From assembly GCA_937132145.1 (NCBI GenBank), contig CAKZNY010000363.1, forward strand, positions 1 to 6,233: 6,233 nt of DNA, in the 5' to 3' direction. Shown piece after piece: positions 1 through 5,685 of the stretch. The translations under genes and the position numbers were made by a program. The number at the start of each line of letters is the position of its first letter. Within the stretch, counting starts at the first letter, position 1. Source of the DNA: an uncultured Paracoccaceae bacterium (GTDB lineage: Bacteria; Pseudomonadota; Alphaproteobacteria; Rhodobacterales; Rhodobacteraceae). A model generated the notes under the pieces. It ran no database searches and was not told the DNA's origin. It was given only the letters and a program-made list of their open reading frames with translations.

Positions 1-1
1 C

Positions 2-808
2 CAGTTAGCGGCGGGACGTGCCGGATTGCGACCAGACCAAAGCATCGCGGGGGCGGAACTTCCTGTCGATTGGACCAAGCAGGCGTTCTTGCGAAGTGAC
101 GCGGTTCGGGCCGGATTTTTGTTCCATTTCGCTGGTGAGGATTTGTTAACGCGTCGGTTCCTGACCCACGTATCGGAGTCTCTGACCCTGCGGGAACGGG
201 CCGCGTTGGGGCAACTGGCAATCGATCTCGACAATCCGAGCGCCGCTTTGAAAATCGGCAAAGCCGCGGCAAGCGTTGGTATTATAATCCCGCGCGCATA
301 TTATCCGATCACGCCTCTCGCCGATTTCGACAGCCCGGTTCCCGCCGAGCTTACAATGGCCATCGCACGGCAGGAAAGCGAGTTTAACCCTGATGTCCGA
401 AGCCCCGTCGGAGCGCTGGGTTTGATGCAGGTTATGCCCGCAACTGCGAAAGCTGTCGCCAAAGAACTGGGCATCGCCTATTCCGCCAAAAGCCTCGCCA
501 ACGATTGGGAATACAACGCCCGCATCGGCACGGCGTATCTGGCTGAAATGCTGGAACGCTATAACGGATCGACCCTGCTGGCCGCCGCTGCCTACAACGC
601 AGGCCCAAACCGCACGGACCGCTGGATCAAGGATTACGGCGACCCTCGGTCCGCCAACGTCGATGCCATTGACTGGATCGAGACGATCCCCTTCCGTGAA
701 ACCCGCAACTACGTGATGCGCGTTAACGAAGCGTTATTCATTTACCGCGCCCGTCTGTCCGGCGTCGCCCCCGCGTTCGTGCTGGAGCGCACCCTGAACG
801 GACGTTAG
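2..808 (+). CDS. slt: Soluble lytic murein transglycosylase, Slt family (5' end outside window)
   Basis: Periplasmic enzyme that cleaves the MurNAc-GlcNAc bond of peptidoglycan and leaves 1,6-anhydro-MurNAc ends; it acts in wall turnover and recycling. The frame is open to the left edge, and the residues before the TTG at 26 (QLAAGRAG) fit the family, so TTG 26 is internal and the gene is 5'-truncated by the window. About 268 residues are visible; Slt proteins are usually 600-700. Residues about 1-105 look like the end of the helical superhelix domain. The rest is the SLT catalytic domain: RQESEF with catalytic Glu (visible residue 125, codon near 374-376), GLMQVMP (about 140-146), AAYNAGPNR (about 196-204) and ETRNYV (about 233-238). 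Stop TAG at 806-808. The signal peptide, if any, lies outside. The function class is secure; the exact Slt paralogue is not. Confidence 0.93.
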   Translation, partial: QLAAGRAGLRPDQSIAGAELPVDWTKQAFLRSDAVRAGFLFHFAGEDLLTRRFLTHVSESLTLRERAALGQLAIDLDNPSAALKIGKAAASVGIIIPRAYYPITPLADFDSPVPAELTMAIARQESEFNPDVRSPVGALGLMQVMPATAKAVAKELGIAYSAKSLANDWEYNARIGTAYLAEMLERYNGSTLLAAAAYNAGPNRTDRWIKDYGDPRSANVDAIDWIETIPFRETRNYVMRVNEALFIYRARLSGVAPAFVLERTLNGR

Positions 809-820
809 GTAAAACCAAAA

Positions 821-846
821 GGAACTTTTTATTTCCACGCGCCGTC
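821..846 (+). promoter_or_regulatory. Possible ECF-sigma-like promoter upstream of the CoA-transferase gene
   Basis: In the 53-bp gap after slt there is GGAAC (821-825), 17 bp, then CGTC (843-846). This resembles ECF-type promoters (GGAAC-N16/17-CGTT in alphaproteobacterial EcfG; GGAACTT with TCTGA in enterobacterial RpoE). An overlapping TAAACT at 849-854 could instead serve as a housekeeping -10, but I see no good -35 for it. Either reading puts the transcription start within about 10 nt of the ATG at 862, which would explain the absence of a Shine-Dalgarno sequence there. Short motifs like this occur by chance, and many Rhodobacterales lack EcfG, so this is only a candidate. Confidence 0.2.
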
Positions 847-861
847 TGTAAACTCGCACTT

Positions 862-2058
862 ATGACACATTCCGATACGCCCAAAGGGCCACTTCACGGG
901 GTCCGCGTTCTTGACCTGACCCGCATCCTCGCAGGCCCTAGCAGCACGCAGCTTCTGGGGGATTACGGCGCTGACATCGTCAAGGTGGAGCGCCCCGGCA
1001 AAGGCGACGACACCCGCGCATGGGGACCGCCTTACGTGCGTGACGCGGACGGCTTTGATACCACCGAAAGCGCGTATTACATGGCTACAAACCGTAACAA
1101 ACGGTCGATCGCGCTGGACATGGCCACACCCGAAGGGGCTGATACCATTCGCCAACTCGCCACCAAATGCGATATTCTGGTTGAGAATTTCAAGACTGGC
1201 GGATTGAAGAAATACGGGCTGGATTACCCAAGCCTGAAGGCGATTAATCCATCGATAATCTATTGCTCCATCACCGGTTTCGGTCAGACAGGGCCGAACG
1301 CCGGACTGGCGGGATATGACCTGATGGCGCAAGGGTACGGCGGGATAATGAGCCTGACGGGCGAACCTGACGGCACACCGATGAAGGTCGGCGTGGGCAT
1401 CGCGGACATCATGTGCGGCATGTATGCCAGCACCGCGATTCTGGCAGCGCTTCGCCACCGCGATCAAACTGGCGAGGGGCAACACATCGATGTCGCCTTG
1501 GTCGACACCCAAATCGCGTGGCTGATTAACGAGGGGGTGAGCTATCTGACCTCCGGCAAAATTCCGCAGCGACAAGGCAACGAGCACCCCAACATCGTGC
1601 CCTATCAGATATTCGAGGTCAGCGACGGCCATCTGATTATCGCTGTCGGCAACGACACCCAGTTCGCCAAATTCTGTGCCGCAATCGGGCATCCTGAACT
1701 GGCGGAGGACGCGCGCTATACGGTTAATATCGACCGCATCGCCAATCGCGAGGCTCTGCTGGGAACCTTAATTCCGATCATCAAGCAGATTAATAAAGAA
1801 ACGCTGTTATCGACCATGAACGCCGCCGGCGTAACTTGTGGTCCGATCCATAACATCGCCGAGGTATTCGCCAGTGATCAAGTCGCCGCCCGTGACATGA
1901 AAATCACAATCCCGCATCCGCTATCCGGTTCCGGCACGGTTGATCTTATCGGCAATCCGGTTAAGTTTTCCCAAACACCGGTGACATATCGCAAAGCCCC
2001 CCCGGTTTGTGGTGCAGATACCGACGAAATTCTAAACGATTGGTTAAAGGAAGATTAA
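862..2058 (+). CDS. Family III (CaiB/BaiF) CoA-transferase
   Basis: Moves CoA between carboxylic acids through aspartyl-anhydride and acyl-CoA intermediates; probably cytoplasmic. The 398-residue length matches the family (about 380-430). Visible features: N-terminal LHGVRVLDLTRILAGP (11-26) followed by LLGDYGADIVKVERP (31-45), the family's CoA-binding Rossmann opening; GYDLMAQGYGGIMSLTG (151-167); the catalytic Asp, D182, in VGVGIADIMCGMYAS; and the usual C-terminal APPVCGADTDEIL ending. The Asp aligns by context with D169 of formyl-CoA transferase. The substrate is not readable; relatives include succinate:glutarate or hydroxymethylglutarate, formyl/oxalyl and carnitine/crotonobetaine transferases. 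ATG 862 is chosen because the homologous region starts about 10 residues later; there is no clear Shine-Dalgarno sequence. The TAA stop overlaps the next ATG (TAATG), indicating translational coupling to the reductase. Confidence 0.93.
   Translation: MTHSDTPKGPLHGVRVLDLTRILAGPSSTQLLGDYGADIVKVERPGKGDDTRAWGPPYVRDADGFDTTESAYYMATNRNKRSIALDMATPEGADTIRQLATKCDILVENFKTGGLKKYGLDYPSLKAINPSIIYCSITGFGQTGPNAGLAGYDLMAQGYGGIMSLTGEPDGTPMKVGVGIADIMCGMYASTAILAALRHRDQTGEGQHIDVALVDTQIAWLINEGVSYLTSGKIPQRQGNEHPNIVPYQIFEVSDGHLIIAVGNDTQFAKFCAAIGHPELAEDARYTVNIDRIANREALLGTLIPIIKQINKETLLSTMNAAGVTCGPIHNIAEVFASDQVAARDMKITIPHPLSGSGTVDLIGNPVKFSQTPVTYRKAPPVCGADTDEILNDWLKED
2046..2053 (+). promoter_or_regulatory. Ribosome binding site that sets the MDR start at 2058
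   Basis: AAAGGAAG lies inside the last codons of the CoA-transferase gene, with AAGGA six bases before ATG 2058. It decides between this ATG and an in-frame ATG at 2007, which would add 17 residues (Trp/Cys/Arg-rich, unlike the family) and overlap the upstream gene by 52 bp. Confidence 0.75.
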
Positions 2059-3092
2059 TGGCAAACCTCCCCGATACAATGCGCGCGCTGGTCCAGTTGC
2101 AAGACGGCTATTCCGGCAAATCCGAAGGCCCCGCGATCTCCGACGCGGCTTTGTATCTAGAGGAGGCGCGCCTTCCCGTGCCGACCCCCGCCAAAGGGCA
2201 GGTTTTGATCAAACTGCGCGTGGCCTCGGTCAACCCGTCGGATTTACACTTCATTAAGGGGGAGTACGGCCAGCCCCGCCAAAAAGGTGTGCCCGCCGGT
2301 TTTGAGGGTTGCGGCGACGTCGTATCAACCGGTGATGGCGCGGAAGCTCTGTTAGGCAAACGCGTTGCGTTTGCGGTTACGCTTGGCGGTTCAGGGGCGT
2401 GGGCAGAATATGCGTTAACGGACGCCATCGCCTGCATTCCGCTTCGGGCGGATATTTCGGATATCGATGGATCCGCGCAAATCGTTAACCCGCTGACGGC
2501 GATGGCAATGGTGGATATCGCGGCGAAGGAAGGCGATGCCTTCGTGATTTCCGCTGCCACCAGCCAGTTGGGCAAACTGATGATCAGCCTTGCCAAAGAT
2601 ATGAACCTGAAGGTCATTGCGCTTGTCCGCCGCTCGAATGCCGTGGCACCTTTGAAGGCCCTCGGCGCGACCGAGGTTCTGGTGACCACCGACCCCGATT
2701 TCGCCGACCAATTCGCAATCGTTAGCCGCGCCCTGAAACCGCGTGTATTTCTGGATGCCGTGTCCGACCAGATATGCGAGACGGTTTTCACCCTGATGCC
2801 CAACAAAGCCCGCTGGATCAGCTACGGTAAACTGGGCACCGAGGCCCCGCGCCTGACACAAATGGGTCAACTGATTTTCATGGGCAAACGGATCGAGGGG
2901 TTTTGGTTAACCAACTGGATGCGCTCTACCCCGCCCGCAGATCAGGCCCGCGTTGTCGGCGAAGTCCAAGCCCGTTTCGCCGATGGCCGCTGGCATACCG
3001 ATATAGCCAAAACTCTGACCCTGTCCGAAGTGATGAAGGGGCTGGCCGACGCCACCAAAATACCCGACGGTAAGGTGATCATCACACCTTAA
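2058..3092 (+). CDS. Zinc-free medium-chain dehydrogenase/reductase (enoyl reductase/quinone oxidoreductase type)
   Basis: A 344-residue MDR protein, predicted to be a cytoplasmic NAD(P)H-dependent oxidoreductase. The N-terminal GroES-like domain has PAKGQVLIKLRVASVNPSDL (44-63), with the NPSD motif of quinone and enoyl reductases, then GVPAGFEGCGDVV (77-89). The GHE zinc-ligand motif of alcohol dehydrogenases is replaced by GFEG and there is no four-Cys structural zinc loop, so it should be zinc-independent. The cofactor domain follows NPLTAMAMV (144-152); its dinucleotide loop reads SAATSQLGK (165-173) instead of the usual AxGGVG, a variant I associate with some zinc-free MDRs. Substrate unknown. 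Coupling to the CoA-transferase suggests an acyl- or enoyl-CoA substrate (trans-2-enoyl-CoA reductase-like), but that is inference; a quinone or enone reductase is equally possible. Confidence 0.88.
   Translation: MANLPDTMRALVQLQDGYSGKSEGPAISDAALYLEEARLPVPTPAKGQVLIKLRVASVNPSDLHFIKGEYGQPRQKGVPAGFEGCGDVVSTGDGAEALLGKRVAFAVTLGGSGAWAEYALTDAIACIPLRADISDIDGSAQIVNPLTAMAMVDIAAKEGDAFVISAATSQLGKLMISLAKDMNLKVIALVRRSNAVAPLKALGATEVLVTTDPDFADQFAIVSRALKPRVFLDAVSDQICETVFTLMPNKARWISYGKLGTEAPRLTQMGQLIFMGKRIEGFWLTNWMRSTPPADQARVVGEVQARFADGRWHTDIAKTLTLSEVMKGLADATKIPDGKVIITP
3071..3091. terminator. Weak hairpin at the convergent gene junction, possible terminator
   Basis: TAAGGTG (3071-3077) and CACCTTA (3085-3091) form a perfect 7-bp inverted repeat around a 7-nt loop, covering the last codons and part of the stop of the MDR gene. 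It lies about 20 bp from the converging HAD gene stop. It has only three G-C pairs and no T-tract on either strand, so it is not a canonical intrinsic terminator. No better terminator candidate is visible between the two converging operons. Confidence 0.22.
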
Positions 3093-3112
3093 TGGAAGCG
3101 GCAGAACAGATA

Positions 3113-3757
3113 TTAAAGTCCTAACAACGCAGGCAATTGCGCCATATCGTCAAACAGGATCGCATCCTCGGCGACCAGTGCCTCACCACCGCCGTGTGGT
3201 GCATACCCGAAGCATTTCATGCCCGCGTTCTTGGCGGCTAGAACGCCCGTCTTGCTGTCCTCGACCACCACGCAATCGTCTGGCGAAACTTCAAACGCTT
3301 TTGCGGCGATAAGGAACAAATCCGGTGCAGGCTTCGCCGTTCCCAGCGCTTGCGCCGAGAACATTACATCTTTGAAACGGTCCAGCATTCCTGTGCGACC
3401 CAAGGTGATCTCCATCTTTTTAACGCGCCCGTTCGAGGCGACGCAGTAAGGGATGCCCGCGCGTGCGATTGCATCAAGCGCGGCCTTAATTCCTGCAACC
3501 GGTTCTGTGTGTTCACCCAGAAGTTCATAGGCTTTCGCGTAAAAATCCTCGACCCAAGTGTCAGGCAACACAGCGCCAAGTTTTTCAGCCCTCACTTTAA
3601 CACCGGGGATGGTTCCGCCCATAAACAGGCCCATGCATTCTTCAAGTGTCAGGCTAAGGCCGTGCGTGCCCAAATCATCCACAAGCGCTTGATTGAACAG
3701 CACTTCGGTGTCCACCAACACGCCGTCACAATCGAAAATCACGAGCTTCACGTCCAT
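3113..3757 (-). CDS. HAD-family phosphatase (subfamily IA, YieH-like)
   Basis: Small Mg2+-dependent phosphatase, probably cytoplasmic, acting on a small phosphorylated metabolite. Numbered from ATG 3757 (214 aa), the four HAD motifs are intact: FDCDGVLVDTE with nucleophile D9 and acid/base D11; Ser108 in CVASNGRVKKM; Lys142 in GTAKPAPDLF; and E166/D167 in VVVEDSKTG. A helical C1-type cap fits between the first two motifs. The SNGxxxKM segment and overall layout recall E. coli YieH (6-phosphogluconate phosphatase); beta-phosphoglucomutase and phosphoglycolate phosphatase are close alternatives. An in-frame TTG at 3769 would add four residues but sits directly after an in-frame TGA and has no Shine-Dalgarno sequence. 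ATG 3757 has TGGA at 3768-3765 (minus) and starts 4 bp after the rsmJ stop. Last gene of the leftward operon. Confidence 0.9.
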   Translation of the reverse strand: MDVKLVIFDCDGVLVDTEVLFNQALVDDLGTHGLSLTLEECMGLFMGGTIPGVKVRAEKLGAVLPDTWVEDFYAKAYELLGEHTEPVAGIKAALDAIARAGIPYCVASNGRVKKMEITLGRTGMLDRFKDVMFSAQALGTAKPAPDLFLIAAKAFEVSPDDCVVVEDSKTGVLAAKNAGMKCFGYAPHGGGEALVAEDAILFDDMAQLPALLGL

Positions 3758-3761
3758 CGTT

Positions 3762-4364
3762 TCATCCAATCATAAACACATCATAACGCGTCGATTTCCC
3801 AGTGATCTGGTGCGAGGGGGCGCGGATTCCCTCCATCGAGTCAGCCTTTTGCGGCCACTTCAGCACAACACGATTACGAGCACAATCCAGCGCCACACGC
3901 ATCAAATCGGTGGAATCCTGATCCGCCCCGACGATCTCGCGTATCAAGCGCATTTCTTTCTTTACCAACGCCGAATTCTTGCGCGGCGGGTGCATCGGAT
4001 CAACCAAAACGACCTCGGGCGATAATCCCGGCAACAGCTCCTTTGCGTCCCCGTGCAGCAACGTCATGCGCGCGATAACCTCGGCCACCTCGCCGCCAGA
4101 CACGCGCGCGCGCTCCATCCCTTCGGCCAGCAAACGGTGCATCTCATTCGAGCGTTCAATCAAGGTCACCTCGGCCCCAAGTGATGCCAGCAAAAACGCA
4201 TCCCGCCCAAGGCCTGCTGTTGCATCAACCACGCTTGGCGAATTACCGGATTTCATACCAATCGCCTTGGGTAACGCCTGCCCGCGCCCACCGCCAAAAC
4301 GGAACCGATGCGCCACAGCGCCACCGACAAAATCAACAACAAGAGAGTCCGGATCGTTCGCCAT
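3762..4364 (-). CDS. rsmJ: 16S rRNA (guanine-1516-N2)-methyltransferase RsmJ
   Basis: SAM-dependent methyltransferase that makes m2G1516 in 16S rRNA (E. coli numbering), formerly YhiQ. Diagnostic features: RFGGGRGQALPKAIGMK (21-37); SAM motif I VVDATAGLGRDAF (45-57); the acidic end of the second strand at E70 in TLIER; catalytic-type DPMHPPRKNSALVKKEMR (122-139), close to the DPMFPH...SALVKKEMR of the E. coli enzyme; and RVVLKWP (165-171). The protein has 200 residues against about 250 in E. coli and lacks the N-terminal extension. It cannot be extended, because the codon before ATG is an in-frame TAG, the yaiI stop. A weak GAAAGAA before the start may act as Shine-Dalgarno sequence, helped by termination-reinitiation from yaiI. 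The next gene starts 4 bp after the stop. Confidence 0.9.
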   Translation of the reverse strand: MANDPDSLVVDFVGGAVAHRFRFGGGRGQALPKAIGMKSGNSPSVVDATAGLGRDAFLLASLGAEVTLIERSNEMHRLLAEGMERARVSGGEVAEVIARMTLLHGDAKELLPGLSPEVVLVDPMHPPRKNSALVKKEMRLIREIVGADQDSTDLMRVALDCARNRVVLKWPQKADSMEGIRAPSHQITGKSTRYDVFMIG

Positions 4365-4817
4365 CTATTCTTTCAAAGCGGCCCGAACTTCCCGCTCCAG
4401 CACCTCCAGAAATTTAGAGCGGTCCGCCTTGCTAAACGGTCGCCCACCGCCTTGGCGAAACGGATCCGCCTCGCGCAAGTCCGCCATCAAATCGCGCATC
4501 GCCAGTTGGTTGCCAATATTCGCCGTCGTAAACGCATCGCCGTTATGGCGAACCGCCCGCCCACCGGCCTCAAGACATTTCGCCGCCAACGGAATGTCCC
4601 CCGTGATGCAAATATCCCCCTTGCCGATCCGGTCCGCGATCCACATATCGGCCACATCCGGCCCATCAGGCACCACCACCGTTTCGACCAAAGGGTGCGG
4701 ATTTGGCCGCAGCCCACCGTTCGAAACCACATAAACCTTCACTTTATGCCGGTCCGCCACGCGCAAGGTTTCATCCTTTACGGGGCAGGCATCGGCATCA
4801 ATGTAAATCACAGTCAA
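4365..4817 (-). CDS. yaiI: YaiI/YqxD family protein (UPF0178, DUF188)
   Basis: A conserved, widespread protein of about 150 residues with a PIN-like nuclease fold assigned to the family. Its biological role is not established, so no substrate is given. The signature IYIDADACPVKDE opens the protein (acidic D7 and D9 counted from the TTG); further conserved blocks are VVSNGG (30-35), VPDGPDVADMWIADRI (49-64), GDICITGDIPLA (67-78) and the C-terminal GGGRPFSKADRSKFLEVLER segment. The start is not ATG: TTG 4817 overlaps the fghA TGA stop (TTGA), and GTG 4811, two codons in, is the alternative and would give the more usual short N-terminus. No clear Shine-Dalgarno sequence is visible, so translation probably depends on coupling to fghA. 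Its TAG stop directly abuts the rsmJ ATG in the same frame. Confidence 0.9.
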   Translation of the reverse strand: MTVIYIDADACPVKDETLRVADRHKVKVYVVSNGGLRPNPHPLVETVVVPDGPDVADMWIADRIGKGDICITGDIPLAAKCLEAGGRAVRHNGDAFTTANIGNQLAMRDLMADLREADPFRQGGGRPFSKADRSKFLEVLEREVRAALKE

Positions 4818-5647
4818 AGGTTGTGCAGCACATCTGCGTGGTGCGCGATGTGGTCTTCCATGAAGGTGGAGACGAAGAAATACGAGTGGTCATACCCCTC
4901 AAGTATCCGCAAACTGGCCGATTGTTTCCGCGCTGTAATCGCGGCAGCCAAGGCGTCAGGCCTTAACAAATCGTAAAATTCATCCGCCCCGCCCTGATCA
5001 ATCATCACATGCCCCGGATACCCTTTTTCGGCCATCAGCAAGCTGGCGTCATGTTTACCCCATGCATTCTGATCCTCGCCCAGATACGCCGTTAACTGTT
5101 TACGGCCCCAATCACTACCCGTCGGGTTGGTGATCGGTGCAAAAGCCGACACGGATTTATATTGATCCGGCAACGAAATCGCCATCGTCAACGCCCCGTG
5201 CCCACCCATCGAGTGGCCCATGATCCCCTGCGCTTCCTCGTTCAAATCAAAGTTCCGGAAAACCAGCTTCGGCAACTCTTCGGTAATATACGTCCACATC
5301 TGGTAATGCTTCGCCCAAGGTTCGCGCAAAGCATCCACATAAAACCCCGCGCCTTGGCCAAGGTCATATGCATCGTCATCCGCAACCCCGTCCCCTCGCG
5401 GCGAGGTGTCAGGGAAGATGACCGCAACCCCGTGCTCCGCCGCCCAAGCCTGCGCGCCCGCCTTAACCATCGCATTTTCATGCGTGCAGGTCAGGCCGGA
5501 CAGATACCAAATCACCGGCACCAACCCGTCAACCGCTTGCGGAGGCATATAAACCGCAAACGTCATTTCACAATTACAAGCATCCGATTGATGCGAATAA
5601 ACGCCTTGGGTTCCGCCAAAACTGGCGTTTTCGGATATGGTTTTCAT
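4814..5647 (-). CDS. fghA: S-formylglutathione hydrolase
   Basis: Cytoplasmic esterase that hydrolyses S-formylglutathione to formate and glutathione, the second step of glutathione-dependent formaldehyde oxidation. The 277-residue length equals the family's usual length (E. coli FrmB 277). Visible: VPVIWYLSGLTCTHENAM (43-60), with the family cysteine C54; FPDTSPRG (78-85); nucleophile elbow GHSMGG with Ser146; Asp222 in DQGGADEF; and His254 in GYDHSYFF, completing the triad. ATG 5647 is chosen over the in-frame GTG at 5674 because AAGGAA lies just upstream and the homologous MKxISEN-type start fits. It leads the operon fghA-yaiI-rsmJ-HAD. The usual partner, glutathione-dependent formaldehyde dehydrogenase (class III ADH), is not adjacent on either side and must lie elsewhere if the pathway is complete. 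Confidence 0.95.
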   Translation of the reverse strand: MKTISENASFGGTQGVYSHQSDACNCEMTFAVYMPPQAVDGLVPVIWYLSGLTCTHENAMVKAGAQAWAAEHGVAVIFPDTSPRGDGVADDDAYDLGQGAGFYVDALREPWAKHYQMWTYITEELPKLVFRNFDLNEEAQGIMGHSMGGHGALTMAISLPDQYKSVSAFAPITNPTGSDWGRKQLTAYLGEDQNAWGKHDASLLMAEKGYPGHVMIDQGGADEFYDLLRPDALAAAITARKQSASLRILEGYDHSYFFVSTFMEDHIAHHADVLHNL

Positions 5648-5651
5648 GGGA

Positions 5652-5657
5652 TTCCTT
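5652..5657 (-). promoter_or_regulatory. Ribosome binding site that sets the fghA start
   Basis: On the minus strand AAGGAA precedes ATG 5647 by four bases (AAGGA core, five bases). The alternative GTG at 5674 has no comparable site and would add nine residues not expected in the family. Confidence 0.75.
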
Positions 5658-5685
5658 ATGATTAATTCCTGCACTTGCTACGTGG

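Noticed and set aside
26..28. TTG at 26 as the start of the lytic transglycosylase gene
   Set aside because: The frame is open to the window edge with family-like residues before it, and the usual N-terminal domain is missing, so the gene starts outside.
809..861. Terminator for the lytic transglycosylase gene
   Set aside because: Only a 4-bp GGAA/TTCC pairing is present around the T-run; it is too weak to call.
829..1692. Long 287-codon ORF antisense to the CoA-transferase gene
   Set aside because: Its translation shows no family resemblance and it lies wholly opposite a strongly conserved gene; long antisense frames are common in GC-rich coding DNA.
1997..2003. Run of seven C residues near the 3' end of the CoA-transferase gene, as a slippage or phase-variation site
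   Set aside because: The frame is intact through the conserved C-terminus, the run is short, and nothing else suggests programmed slippage.
2108..2870. Two overlapping minus-strand ORFs opposite the MDR gene
   Set aside because: Low-complexity Ser/Ala/Arg-rich or otherwise unrecognisable translations with no start signals; shadows of the MDR gene.
3767..3769. TTG at 3769 as the start of the HAD gene
   Set aside because: It has no Shine-Dalgarno sequence; ATG 3757 begins just before the conserved nucleophile motif and has suitable spacing after the rsmJ stop.
3979..4976. Plus-strand ORFs of 251 and 222 codons opposite rsmJ and yaiI
   Set aside because: Arg/Ser/Pro-rich shadow translations; the minus-strand genes carry clear family motifs.
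5162..5665. Plus-strand ORF of 167 codons opposite fghA
   Set aside because: Its Arg/His-rich translation has no recognisable motif and mirrors the conserved hydrolase gene.
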